From CADEEN01 sp963738425 (GTDB lineage Bacteria; Pseudomonadota; Gammaproteobacteria; Burkholderiales; Burkholderiaceae_C): a stretch of DNA of 64,000 bases. Position numbers and translations under genes: made by a program. The stretch covers positions 1 through 64,000 of the forward strand of contig CAVTWT010000017.1 of NCBI GenBank assembly GCA_963738425.1, given 5' to 3'. Below the pieces are notes generated by a model. It searched no databases. It was not told the DNA's origin and was given only the letters and a program-made list of their open reading frames with translations. Positions 1 through 8,672 of the stretch are shown piece by piece; the stretch's first letter is position 1, and every line of letters begins with the position of its first letter.

Positions 1-29
1 TGACCTGCCCCCTTTCAGCCATGCCAACG
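1..29 (+). repeat. IS left inverted repeat
   Basis: Left terminal repeat of the IS3 element. It pairs with the reverse complement of 1232-1259. The first 14 bases match exactly, and the arms then differ by one base in the T-run and a few substitutions. Confidence 0.85.
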
Positions 30-68
30 TAAAGGCAGCGAAGTCCGTCAACTTGGAGAATGACGGAC

Positions 69-335
69 ATGAGAACGAGCAAGTTCAGCGAGGAACAGAT
101 CATCGGGTTCATCAAGCAGGTCGAGGCCGGCATGCCGGTCAAGGACGTGTGCCGCAAGGGCGGCTTCAGCGACGCCACCTTCTACAAGTGGCGGGCCAAG
201 TACGGCGGCATGGACGTGCCCGATGCGAAGCGGCTGCGTGAGCTCGAAGGCGAGAACGCCAAGCTCAAGCGGTTGCTGGCCGAGGCGCACCTGGACATGC
301 ATGCGCTCAAGAGCGTTCTCGGGGTAAAGCGCTAG
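69..335 (+). CDS. IS3-family transposase OrfA
   Basis: OrfA of the element, the DNA-binding half of the transposase, about 88 residues. It has the IS407-group opening RTSKFSEEQIIGFIKQ, the helix-turn-helix core with VCRKGGFSDATFYKWRAKYGG, and a C-terminal helix (LRELEGENAKLKRLLAEA) that fits the leucine zipper used for OrfA/OrfAB multimers. ATG at 69 is preferred because the GGAG at 55-58 is then about ten bases upstream; ATG at 60 sits only one base after it. The stop at 333-335 lies inside the region where OrfB opens in the -1 frame. Confidence 0.85.
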   Translation: MRTSKFSEEQIIGFIKQVEAGMPVKDVCRKGGFSDATFYKWRAKYGGMDVPDAKRLRELEGENAKLKRLLAEAHLDMHALKSVLGVKR

Positions 336-1205
336 CCCCACGCGTCAAGCGCGAAGCGATCGAGCGGCTGTGCAGCGAGCATGGCCTGTCCGAGCGCCGA
401 GCCTGCCGACTCGTGGGGCTCGCCCGCGACAGCTACCGCCACCCGCCTGAGGTTGACCCCATGACAGCCGACTTGAGCAACAAGATCGTCGAGATCGCGC
501 ACACGCGGCGGCGCTTCGGCTACCGGCGCATCCACGATCTGCTGCGCCCCGAGTACCCCGGCGTCAACCACAAGCGCCTGTACCGGCTGTACAGCGCGGC
601 CAACCTGGCGGTGCGCAAGCGCAAGAAGGCCAAGCGCCCAGCGAGCCGAGCGCGTGCCGCTGCACCTGGCACGCACTGTCAACGACGTATGGAGCATGGA
701 CTTCGTTAGCGACAGCCTGGCCAACGGCCGGCGCCTGAAGTGCCTGACCGTGGCCGACGACTTCAGCCACGAGTGCGTGGACATCGCGGTGGACTACGGC
801 ATCGGCGGCGAGTACGTGACGCGCTTGCTCGACCGCGCGGCGATCTTCCGCGGCTACCCGAGTGCGGTTCGCACCGACAACGGCCCGGAGTTCACCAGCC
901 GCGCCTTCATGGCCTGGGCGCAATGTCACGGCGTACGCCACATCCTCATCGAGCCCGGACGGCCGATGCAGAACGGCTACATCGAGAGCTTCAACGGCAA
1001 GTTCAGAGACGAGTGTCTGAACGACCACTGGTTCCAGACGCTGCACCAGGCGCGCACGGCCATCGGTGCATGGCGACAGGACTACAACGAGGTCAGACCG
1101 CACAGCAGCATCGGGCGCATACCACCAGCTAGGTTCGCCGAGCTGCATCGCCAGCTCGCTGGCGATGCAGCTCAACAGCCAGCCACCAACGAAGAGAGCA
1201 GCTAA
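326..1205 (+). pseudogene. IS3-family transposase OrfB (DDE integrase), frameshifted
   Basis: Catalytic half of the transposase, normally made as an OrfAB fusion by -1 frameshifting near 324-330. From 341 the frame reads RVKREAIERLCSEHGLSERR, then the HTH_21-type segment (RRRFGYRRIHDLL). Near 646 one extra base moves the reading frame. The rve/DDE domain continues to the stop at 1205 with all three acidic residues visible: D in WSMDFVSD, D in RTDNGPEF, E in ESFNGKFRDECL. Removing one C from GCGAGCCGAG restores a continuous protein, so the break is recent or a sequencing error. I see no other damage. Confidence 0.8.
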
Positions 1206-1231
1206 TCTTGCAACCCGGACTTCGGCTTTAT

Positions 1232-1259
1232 CGTTGGTACGGCTGAAGGGGGCAGGTCA
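1232..1259 (-). repeat. IS right inverted repeat
   Basis: Right terminal repeat of the IS3 element, the inverted counterpart of bases 1-29. Its outer end GGGGGCAGGTCA mirrors the left end. Element sequence stops here, about 120 bases before the end of the ATPase gene on the other strand. Confidence 0.85.
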
Positions 1260-1379
1260 TGTGGTGAAGTCGTCGGCTCGCGGGGGGCGGTGGGTACGAC
1301 TAGCGCGGTGAACCCGGCCACTGTCGAGCGTCCTCAAGCGCCACCGGTCAGTAGCTGACATTCCAGCTAGTTTTCGACT

Positions 1380-2777
1380 TCAGGAGAAAAGGCTTGTGAT
1401 TGCTTTCCGCCCAAGGTAGGTCTGAACGGAGTTCAGATTGCTATTGGCTGCAGCAACGTTAGCCGCGATCGACTGACCCACGAGAACTTCCCAAGGCTTG
1501 TTGCTGCCAAGCTCGGCGACAACGATGTTTCGAACATCCTTGATGTTCAAAGTCCTGCGGCGTTCGAAGTCCGCAACTAGCGCCCTTAACGCCTCCGCGT
1601 ACTTGTGGTCTGGAATGCTGTCAACGCGCGCCTGCAATGCGCGTCTAAAGGACGCGGCATCGAATCCGTGGGCTTCAAGTACTTGCTCCGATAGGAGCAA
1701 GTTCTCAATGGCGTAGCAGTTCAACCGGATGCGGCAAACATGGTCAAGATCATTGATATCCGCCTGCTGAGCAGCATCAAGGTCACGAAGCGAGTAGGCC
1801 TTTGGCATGTCATACAAAACCGGAAGAAATCGGTTCAGCCAGTCTTCCCATTCCGACAGTTCATTGACATTGCCCACGACGCAAGGAGCAAACGCGAACT
1901 TGCCCGCCCCTGAGCGAACAACTTGTTCCAAGACTCGTCGGTCATCGTCTCCCTCTACCAGCACTACTGGCGACCGATTGAAAGCGGTCGAAAGAGGGTG
2001 GACGCCGAAGATAGGAAGAATTTCTTCGCACACCCCAGAACGACTGAACGTAGCAAAGTCAGATTGATCGCGCGTGGTGATCGGGACGATCTGAAGATCG
2101 GCTGTCTTCGAAAACGCACCAATGATCGCTGTGCTGTGAGTTGCAATGACGACGCGTAGGTCATGAACAACCGCCACTTCCTCAACGAACGCGGTGAATC
2201 TCTGCTGTAAGTCTGGGTGTAGATGCACATCCGGCTCGTCCAACAGGAGAGTCTTGTTCGGCATCAACTGTCGCGAGAACACCAACACTTCGATCGCCAA
2301 GGCGATCAGTTCGGACTCGCCGCTGGAAATGTTCGCCTCATCAAGCGGTTGGCCGGACTTCGTCTGAATTGAGAAGCCGCCTTTGTCGTTGCGAACCATC
2401 TTGATCGCTGGTAGCAGTACGTTGATCTGCTCAAGAATTACCTCAAACGTGTAGGCTAGATCGGCACGTTTGTCTGCCACCTTCTCAATCTCACGAAGCA
2501 CAGCAGTTTCAAGATTCCGAAACTGCGCTGCGCTTTGCTGGCGAAATTGCTCAAACCTATTCGTCTGCCTGGTGTTCTTCAGCCAGTTCTCATTGACGGA
2601 CATGTTGTTGTCCACGTTCGGGTCGTATTTGAGAGTTCCACCCCGCTCAGGGGAGACGTACTTGATGTGCGGCCGATTGCCAGCATTCAGCGCGCGCAAC
2701 AAGGTGCTCTTTCCCGCTCCGTTCTTGCCAATCAGTATCGTGAACCTAGATTTGTTCACGAGGTCGTCCATGGTCAT
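1380..2777 (-). CDS. OLD-like AAA/ABC-type ATPase with TOPRIM-like motif
   Basis: A 465-residue ATPase. Visible motifs are Walker A GKNGAGKST (about 17-25), an ABC-like signature ISSGESE (about 150-156), Walker B LLLDEPDVHLHP (about 177-188), the switch histidine in VIATHS (about 210-215), and then VLVEGDDDR (about 272-280), which resembles the acidic core of TOPRIM nuclease domains in OLD-family proteins. Families of this type include phage-defence ATPase-nucleases and DNA-repair ATPases. The start at 2777 has AGGGG about ten bases upstream; the frame stays open to 2891 but lacks a better start. Base composition is near 50% GC by eye, far below its neighbours, and an IS element lies 120 bases from its 3' end, both pointing to horizontal gain. 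No partner gene is adjacent. Confidence 0.7.
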   Translation of the reverse strand: MTMDDLVNKSRFTILIGKNGAGKSTLLRALNAGNRPHIKYVSPERGGTLKYDPNVDNNMSVNENWLKNTRQTNRFEQFRQQSAAQFRNLETAVLREIEKVADKRADLAYTFEVILEQINVLLPAIKMVRNDKGGFSIQTKSGQPLDEANISSGESELIALAIEVLVFSRQLMPNKTLLLDEPDVHLHPDLQQRFTAFVEEVAVVHDLRVVIATHSTAIIGAFSKTADLQIVPITTRDQSDFATFSRSGVCEEILPIFGVHPLSTAFNRSPVVLVEGDDDRRVLEQVVRSGAGKFAFAPCVVGNVNELSEWEDWLNRFLPVLYDMPKAYSLRDLDAAQQADINDLDHVCRIRLNCYAIENLLLSEQVLEAHGFDAASFRRALQARVDSIPDHKYAEALRALVADFERRRTLNIKDVRNIVVAELGSNKPWEVLVGQSIAANVAAANSNLNSVQTYLGRKAITSLFS

Positions 2778-2903
2778 GGCTTGTTGGCCCCTGGTGGCTG
2801 AGTGATTGATCCTAGCGGGACCTGTCGCTGTCAACGGGTCGTCAGACAAGTGCGTACGTCCATGGCTCCTGCGCAGTCCACACCCGTGCAAACCCCGACA
2901 TGT

Positions 2904-2925
2904 GTTTGATTGATTTATTTATTTG
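2904..2925 (+). promoter_or_regulatory. AT-rich putative operator/promoter upstream of LacI gene
   Basis: A strikingly AT-rich run in a GC-rich setting, between the divergent ATPase gene and the LacI-type regulator. It contains TTGATTGATTTATTT, and TGATTTATT is identical to the first nine bases of the right arm of the fructose-operon palindrome at 37822-37846. Only one half-site is visible here. It may hold promoter elements or an operator for the downstream regulator. Confidence 0.35.
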
Positions 2926-2961
2926 GCGACCTACCATGATCACATCAGGCCGCCAGATTCG

Positions 2962-3999
2962 ATGTCCTCCAACGCCACCATCGCCGACATCGCCCGCCAG
3001 GCCGGCGTTGGCACGGCAACGGTGGACCGGGTGCTCAACCGCCGGCCCGGCGTCAATGCCGAAACGGTGCAGCGCGTGCTGCAGGTGGTGGCCGAGCTCG
3101 GCGCGCCGCCGCAGCGCGGGCGTCCGCGCATCGGCGAGAACTTTCGTTTTGCCTTCGTGCTGCCGGCCGAGGCGGCGCCGTTCAACGAGCTGGTCGATCG
3201 CCTGATCGCGCAGGCGGCGGGCGAGTTTCGGCATCAGCACATCACCGAGGTCACGCACCGCATCGACAGCACGGATGCGGCGGCCTTTGCGGCAGAACTG
3301 GCGCAACTGAGTGAGTGCGACGGCGTGGCGGTGATGGCGCCGGACCTGCCGCCCGTCAAACTCGCGATCAACGAGCTGGTGCGCACCGGCGTGCACGTGG
3401 TGACGCTGTTCTCCGACGTCGCCGGCTCGATGCGCGAGACGCACATCGGCGCCGACAACCGCGCCGCCGGCCGCACCGCCGGGCTGCTGCTCGGCCGCAT
3501 GGCGGCGGGTGGCGGCGCGCGTGACACGCTGCTGCTGAGTTCGCAGGCCACGCGCCTGTCAGGCGAGATCGAGCGCCGCATCGGCTTTGCGCAGGTGATC
3601 GAAGAGCGCTTTCCGAAGCTGAAGGTGCAACGCACGCCGGACCTGCCGGCGAGCGACAGCGGCGCCTGCCGCGCGCTGCTGCGCTTCCTGCGCAGCGACA
3701 GCGTCGATGCCGCGAAGATCGCCGGCATCTACAACGTCGGCTGCGGCAGCGCGGGTGTTGCGCGCGCGCTCGAGAGCCTGGGCCTGACCGGCAGCGTCGG
3801 CGCGGTCGCGCACGACTTCACCGACGAACACCGTGCCCTGCTCGGCGCCAACGGCCTGGCTTATGTGCTGCATCAGGACATTCATTACTGCATCTCGGCA
3901 GCGGCGCGCGTGTTGCGCGCGCTGTGCGAGAACGTGCGCGGGGCCCTCAACGTGGTGCAACCGCGAATCGAAATCTTGACGGCCGAGAACCTGCATTAG
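2962..3999 (+). CDS. LacI-family transcriptional regulator
   Basis: About 345 residues. An N-terminal LacI-type helix-turn-helix (TIADIARQAGVGTATVDRVLNRRPGV) is followed by a periplasmic-binding-protein-like ligand domain. This subgroup commonly regulates carbohydrate ABC importers. ATG at 2962 is chosen because the helix-turn-helix follows after five residues; an upstream TTG at 2923 would only add an unstructured leader across the AT-rich element. It lies 50 bases before the binding-protein gene at 4050 on the same strand, so it is the obvious candidate regulator of the importer/DhaLK operon, with a polyol or triose-like inducer inferred from context. The reading frame is intact. Confidence 0.85.
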   Translation: MSSNATIADIARQAGVGTATVDRVLNRRPGVNAETVQRVLQVVAELGAPPQRGRPRIGENFRFAFVLPAEAAPFNELVDRLIAQAAGEFRHQHITEVTHRIDSTDAAAFAAELAQLSECDGVAVMAPDLPPVKLAINELVRTGVHVVTLFSDVAGSMRETHIGADNRAAGRTAGLLLGRMAAGGGARDTLLLSSQATRLSGEIERRIGFAQVIEERFPKLKVQRTPDLPASDSGACRALLRFLRSDSVDAAKIAGIYNVGCGSAGVARALESLGLTGSVGAVAHDFTDEHRALLGANGLAYVLHQDIHYCISAAARVLRALCENVRGALNVVQPRIEILTAENLH

Positions 4000-4049
4000 A
4001 GCGGCGGTCGGATGTGTGCCCGTGATCGATCAACCGTAGGAGCCAACCG

Positions 4050-5390
4050 ATGAAATCATTGCTGACCAAGCTGCCGGGCGTTGCCGCCCTGGCCACCGCC
4101 ACTGCACTGAGCCTGGGCAGCAGCGCTGCCTTCGCACAGGACAAGACCATCACGCTGTGCTGGGCCGCCTGGGACCCGGCCAACGCGCTGGTGGAACTGT
4201 CGAAGGACTTCACCGCGAAGTCCAAGGTGAAGATGAAGTTCGAGTTCGTGCCCTGGCCGAACTTTGCCGACCGCATGCTCAACGAGCTGAACTCCAAGGG
4301 CAAGCTGTGCGACCTGATCATCGGCGACAGCCAGTGGATCGGCGGCTCGGCCGAAAGCGGCCACTACGTGAAGCTGAACGACTTCTTCGCCAAGGAAGGC
4401 ATCAAGATCACCGACTTCGCGCCCGCCACCGTCACCGGCTATGCCGAATGGCCGAAGGGCACGCCGAACTACTGGGCGCTGCCGGCGATGGGCGACGCGC
4501 TCGGCTGGACCTACCGCAAGGACTGGTTCTCCAAGCCCGAGCTGCAGGCCGAGTTCAAGAAGAAGCACAACCGCGATCTGGCCGCGCCGAAGACCTGGAC
4601 CGAGTTCAAGCAGGTCGCCGAGTTCTTCTCCGGCCGCCAGATCGACGGCAAGAAGGTTTACGGCACCTACCTCTTCACCGAGCGCGGCTCCGAAGGCATC
4701 ACGATGGGTGTGAGCAACGTGCTCTACCCGTTCGGCTTCAAGTACCAGGACCCGAAGAAGCCGTACTCGATGGAAGGCTTCGTCAACGGGCCGGACGCGG
4801 TCAAGGGCCTCGAGTTCTACAAGTCGCTCTACAAGTGCTGCACGCCGCCGGGCTTGACCAACTCGTACATGGGCGAGGGCCTGGACGCGTTCAAGAGCGG
4901 CCAGGTGGCGATGATGATGAACTGGTTCGCCTTCTTCCCCGGCCTGTACAAGGACCCGAACGTCGGCGGCGAGAAGATCGGCTTCTTCGTCAACCCGAGC
5001 GACAAGGGCAAGGGCTCGCAGCTCGGCGGCCAGGGCATCTCGGTCGTCAAGTACTCGCCGAACCAGGCCGAGGCGCTGGCTTACATCAAGTGGTTCGCCG
5101 CGCCGGAGGTGCAGAAGAAGTGGTGGGCACTGGGCGGCTACTCGGCGCACAACGCGGTGTTGAAAGACCCGGGCTTCACGAAGAGCGCGCCCTTCGCGCA
5201 GGAGTTCCTGACCGCGATGGATCAGGTGCAGGACTTCTGGGCCGACCCGAGCTACGCGCAATTGCTGCTGGCCGAGCAGAAGCGTGTGCATGACTTCGTG
5301 GTGGCCGACAAGGGCACGGCGAAGGAAGCGCTCGACGGCCTCGTCGCTGACTGGAAGAAGGTGTTCAAGGAAGACGGGAAGTTGAAGTGA
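4050..5390 (+). CDS. ABC importer periplasmic substrate-binding protein (polyol/sugar type)
   Basis: A 446-residue extracellular solute-binding protein (family 1 type). It has a Sec signal peptide with a likely cut after residue 29 (SSAAFA-QD). Typical features include TRP- and GLY-rich ligand-cleft segments such as NYWALPAMGDALGWTYRKDWF and MMNWFAFFPGLY. It opens a transport operon of two permeases, a small membrane protein and two ATPases, resembling the rhizobial glycerol importer layout (GlpV plus GlpPQST). With dihydroxyacetone kinase genes downstream, a triose, glycerol-like or short polyol substrate is inferred but not shown. A strong hairpin follows the stop. Confidence 0.85.
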   Translation: MKSLLTKLPGVAALATATALSLGSSAAFAQDKTITLCWAAWDPANALVELSKDFTAKSKVKMKFEFVPWPNFADRMLNELNSKGKLCDLIIGDSQWIGGSAESGHYVKLNDFFAKEGIKITDFAPATVTGYAEWPKGTPNYWALPAMGDALGWTYRKDWFSKPELQAEFKKKHNRDLAAPKTWTEFKQVAEFFSGRQIDGKKVYGTYLFTERGSEGITMGVSNVLYPFGFKYQDPKKPYSMEGFVNGPDAVKGLEFYKSLYKCCTPPGLTNSYMGEGLDAFKSGQVAMMMNWFAFFPGLYKDPNVGGEKIGFFVNPSDKGKGSQLGGQGISVVKYSPNQAEALAYIKWFAAPEVQKKWWALGGYSAHNAVLKDPGFTKSAPFAQEFLTAMDQVQDFWADPSYAQLLLAEQKRVHDFVVADKGTAKEALDGLVADWKKVFKEDGKLK

Positions 5391-5404
5391 TGTAGAGAAC
5401 GAAA

Positions 5405-5431
5405 CAAGGCCAGCCCGTTGGGCTGGCCTTG
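5405..5431 (+). terminator. Intercistronic hairpin after the binding-protein gene
   Basis: A perfect 12-bp stem (CAAGGCCAGCCC / GGGCTGGCCTTG) with a GTT loop, 14 bases after the binding-protein stop and just before the permease start. There is no T-run, so it is more likely a partial terminator or 3'-end stabiliser that lets the binding protein be made in excess over the membrane subunits than a full stop. Confidence 0.65.
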
Positions 5432-5443
5432 CTCGGATATCGA

Positions 5444-6394
5444 ATGAACTCCTCTTCCATCGCCCACCGCGCCGCGCAGGCCACGCCCGCGCCGATGGCA
5501 CAGCGCATGCGCGGCCTGTCTGACCGCGCGATCGCCTGGCTGTTCATCGCGCCGACGATGCTTTTGCTGCTGGCGATCAACATCTTCCCGTTGATCTGGA
5601 CGGTTCGGCTGTCGTTCACCAATTTCCGCGCCAACCGACCGAACGCCGAAGTGCTCGGAATCGGCATCGACCACTACGTGTCGATCCTCACCGACCCCGA
5701 CATCTGGGGCCCGATGCAGGCCACCGCGCACTTCCTGTTCTGGACGATCACGCTGCAGACGCTGATCGGCTTTGCGCTGGCGTACCTCATCGACCGCAAG
5801 TTCCGCGGCCACGGTTTCTGGACGACGCTGATCCTGATCCCGATGATGTTGTCGCCTGCGGTCGTCGGCAACTTCTGGGCCTTTCTGTACCAGCCGCAGA
5901 TCGGCCTGTTCAACTACGTGGTGAGCTTCTTCACCGGCATCCCGCCGTCGAGCTTCGAGATGCTCGGCTCGGTGAAGCTGGCGCCGTGGGCGATCGTCAT
6001 CGTCGACACCTGGATGTGGACGCCGTACGTGATGCTGATCTGCCTGGCAGGCTTGCGCAGCATCCCCGACTACATCTACGAGGCGGCCGAGGTCGACCGC
6101 GCCTCGCCGTGGCGCCAGTTCTGGAGCATCACGCTGCCGATGGTGCTGCCCTTCGTGATGCTGGCCGTGCTGTTCCGCGGCATCGAGAACTTCAAGATGT
6201 TCGACCTGGTGAACCTGCTGACCAACGGCGGGCCGGGCTCGACGACCGAGGTGGTGTCGATCACGCTCAAGCGCGAGGCCTTCGAGAAGTGGCGCACCGG
6301 CTATTCGTCGGCGCTGGCGATCATCCTGTTCGTGGCGGTGTTCGGCCTGGCCAACATCTACGTCAAGGCACTGAACGCGGTGAAGAATCGATGA
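5444..6394 (+). CDS. ABC importer permease 1 (MalF-type)
   Basis: A 316-residue inner-membrane permease with six hydrophobic segments, the first at RAIAWLFIAPTMLLLLAIN. The binding-protein-dependent transport signature (EAA loop) is visible as YEAAEVDRASPWRQFWSITLPM, which contacts the ATPase subunits. ATG at 5444 is preferred over the TTG at 5429, which would overlap the hairpin. The stop overlaps the ATG at 6391 of the next permease, indicating translational coupling. Confidence 0.85.
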   Translation: MNSSSIAHRAAQATPAPMAQRMRGLSDRAIAWLFIAPTMLLLLAINIFPLIWTVRLSFTNFRANRPNAEVLGIGIDHYVSILTDPDIWGPMQATAHFLFWTITLQTLIGFALAYLIDRKFRGHGFWTTLILIPMMLSPAVVGNFWAFLYQPQIGLFNYVVSFFTGIPPSSFEMLGSVKLAPWAIVIVDTWMWTPYVMLICLAGLRSIPDYIYEAAEVDRASPWRQFWSITLPMVLPFVMLAVLFRGIENFKMFDLVNLLTNGGPGSTTEVVSITLKREAFEKWRTGYSSALAIILFVAVFGLANIYVKALNAVKNR

Positions 6395-7345
6395 AAGGCA
6401 TCTCGTACCGCCCACTCGGTGGTCGAGCCCACCGCCACCGCCAAGACCGTGGCGATGACCCTGGTCGTGCTCTACGCGCTGATCACGCTGGTGCCGCTGG
6501 TGTGGATCCTGCTCACCAGCATCAAGAGCCCGCCGGACTCGATCAGCTACCCGCCGAAGGTGGTGTTCGAGCCGTCGATCGAGGGCTACTGCAATCTCTT
6601 CACGACGCGCTCGCGGCAGACCGCCGAGTACATCGCCAGCCTGCCGCCGGCCGACAACGCCTGCGAGCGCAGCGCGCGCGCCAACAGCATGGTGGTGGTC
6701 AGCCGCTCGAACTACCTGCCGCGCTTTGCCAACTCGCTGATCATCGCGGTGGGCTCGACGATCCTCTCGGTGGGCCTCGGTGTGATGGCGGCCTATGCGT
6801 TCTCGCGCTTCAAGGTGCCGGGCAAGGACGACCTGATGTTCTTCATCCTGTCCACACGCATGATGCCGCCGATCGCGGTGGCGATCCCGATCTACCTGAT
6901 GTACCGCGAGCTCGGCCTGTCGGACACCAAGCTCGGCATGATCCTGCTCTACAGCGCGGTCAACGTCTCGCTCGCGGTGTGGCTGTTGAAAGGCTTCATC
7001 GACGAGATTCCGCGCGAGTACGAAGAAGCGGCGATGGTCGACGGCTACACGCGGCTGCAGGCCTTCCGCAAGGTGGTGCTGCCGCAGGCTACGACCGGCA
7101 TCGTCGCCACCGCGATCTTCTGCCTGATCTTCGCCTGGAACGAATATGCGTTCGCCGTGCTGCTGACGAGCGGCGAGGCGCAGACCGCGCCGCCGTTCAT
7201 TCCGATCATCATCGGCGAGGGCGGACAGGACTGGCCGGCCGTGGCAGCCGGGACCATGCTGTTCCTGATCCCGATCCTCGTCTTCACCGTGCTGCTGCGA
7301 AAGCACCTGCTGCGCGGCATCACTTTCGGGGCGGTGCGCAAATGA
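6391..7345 (+). CDS. ABC importer permease 2 (MalG-type), frameshifted near start
   Basis: Second membrane subunit of the importer, about 317 residues. The EAA loop is clear (YEEAAMVDGYTRLQAFRKVVLPQ) and the hydrophobic segments begin with TLVVLYALITLVPLVWILL. Translation from the coupled ATG at 6391 reads MKGISYRPL and then loses frame. From about 6419 the frame is continuous to 7345. One surplus G near 6418 explains this: without it the start reads MKGISYRPLVVEPTATAK. A GTG at 6419 would also give an intact but N-terminally short protein. Confidence 0.8.
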
Positions 7346-7379
7346 ACTGAACTGGCCCCGTTGGCTGCGCCGCGGCCCG

Positions 7380-7523
7380 ATGGAGATGACGGCCTGCATC
7401 GTCATCGCGCTGGGCATCTTCATGATGTTGCAGCCGTTCGCGCTCGTGCTGTTCACGTACTCGTTCGTCGTGACGCTGGCCGGTGTCGCGATGTTCACGA
7501 TCGTCAGCAAGTTCCCCCAATAG
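7380..7523 (+). CDS. Small hydrophobic membrane protein of the importer operon
   Basis: A 47-residue protein from ATG 7380, nearly all hydrophobic (IVIALGIFMMLQPFALVLF, then FVVTLAGVAMFTIVSKFPQ), giving one or two membrane passes. It lies between the second permease and first ATPase and ends three bases before the ATPase start, so it belongs to the operon. Small membrane proteins also occur in glycerol-type importers; its role is unknown. Upstream, ATGAACTGAACTGG has a duplicated TGAAC. Without five bases the ATG at 7342 would read in frame as MNWPRWLRRGPMEM, so the true start may be there. Confidence 0.55.
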   Translation: MEMTACIVIALGIFMMLQPFALVLFTYSFVVTLAGVAMFTIVSKFPQ

Positions 7524-7525
7524 TC

Positions 7526-8672
7526 ATGGCCGAAATCCGCGTCCAGAACCTGCACAAGGCCTTCGCCGACTTCGTCGCGGTGAAGGACTCGAGCTTCACC
7601 GTGCGCGACGGCGAGTTCTTCTGCCTGCTCGGCCCCTCGGGCTGCGGCAAGACGACGACGCTGCGCATGATCGCCGGCCTCGAGCTGCCGACCTCGGGCC
7701 AGATCTTCCTCGGCAACGAAGACGTGACCTTCAAGCGCGCTTCGGCCCGCGACATCGCCTTCGTCTTCCAGCTCTTCGCGCTCTATCCGCACCTGAACGT
7801 GCGCAAGAACATCGCCTTTCCGCTGGTCTCGCAAGGCGTGCCGCGGGCCGAGATCGCGGCCAAGGTGGCCGAAGCGGCGCGCGTGCTGCGCATCGAGCAC
7901 CTGCTCGACAAACCGGTGTCCGGGTTGTCGAGCGGCGACCGGCAGCGCGTGGCGCTCGGCCGCGCGATCGTGCGTCATCCGCTGGCCTTCATGATGGACG
8001 AGCCGCTCGGCGCGCTCGACTCCGAGTTCCGCGAACTGATGTGCCAGGAGCTGCGCGCGCTGCACGACCGGCTGCGCGCCACCACCGTCTATGTCACGCA
8101 CGACCAGTTGGAAGCGATGGCGATGGCCGACACGATCGCGATCATGAACCAGGGCGTGATCGAACAGCTCGGCCCGCCGCAGGAGGTGTACGACCGGCCG
8201 GCCAGCGTCTTCGTCGCCGACTTCATCGGCTCGCCGGCGATGAACTTCCTGCCCGCCGAGGGCGGCTACGTGGCCGGCGCCGAGCAGGTGCGCATCGGCG
8301 AGGCGCTGCTGCCGATTCCGGCGCTGCGCGAAGACACGCCCGGCGCGTCGTCGTTGCTGTTCGGCGTGCGGCCCGAGCATGTGCGGCTGTCGACGGCGTC
8401 GAAGCTGCGCGCCGAAGTGCTCGGCACCGAATACCTCGGCACCAGCCAGATCGTCACCTGCACCACCGCGCAAGGCACGACGCTGCGCGCCAAGCTCGGC
8501 GTGGACGTGCCGGCGCAGCGCGGCGATCGTGGTCGGCCTGGCGTTCGACACGGCGCAGGTCTCGCTGTTCGATCAGGCCAGCGGCCGCGCGCTTCGCACC
8601 GCGCGGCACGACACGACGGCCGCGGCGCGCACGCTGCGTCACGCTGCTGCGCTGGGAGCCGCTCATGGCTGA
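7526..8672 (+). CDS. ABC importer ATPase 1, degenerate signature motif, frameshifted
   Basis: About 382 residues, MalK/UgpC-like: Walker A GPSGCGKTT, Q-loop FVFQLFALYPHLN, Walker B MMDEPLGALD, H-loop VYVTHDQ, then an OB-fold (MOI/TOBE) regulatory domain (PEHVRLS). The signature reads LSSGDRQR rather than LSGGQ, whereas the partner ATPase keeps LSGGQ. This fits a heterodimer with one weakened ATP site, as in GlpS/GlpT-type pairs. One extra base near 8519-8523 shifts the last 50 codons; the shifted frame reads AIVVGLAFDTAQVSLFD and ends at 8672, overlapping the next start. Confidence 0.8.

Larger units (their letters stand above)
1..1259 (+). mobile_element. IS3-family insertion sequence (IS407-like)
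   Basis: A complete element of about 1.26 kb. It begins TGACCTGCCCCC at base 1 and ends GGGGGCAGGTCA at 1259, with imperfect terminal inverted repeats and the TG...CA termini usual for IS3 elements. Inside are an orfA (helix-turn-helix plus leucine-zipper-like protein) and a DDE-integrase orfB in the -1 frame, the standard IS3 arrangement. orfB carries an additional one-base frameshift, so this copy may be inactive or the base may be a sequence error. The target-site duplication cannot be checked because the window starts at the element's first base. Confidence 0.9.

Noticed and set aside
5252..8551. Very long open frame on the minus strand opposite the importer genes
   Set aside because: It is Arg/His/Ala-rich and runs antisense to several well-conserved transporter genes; a GC-codon-bias artefact.
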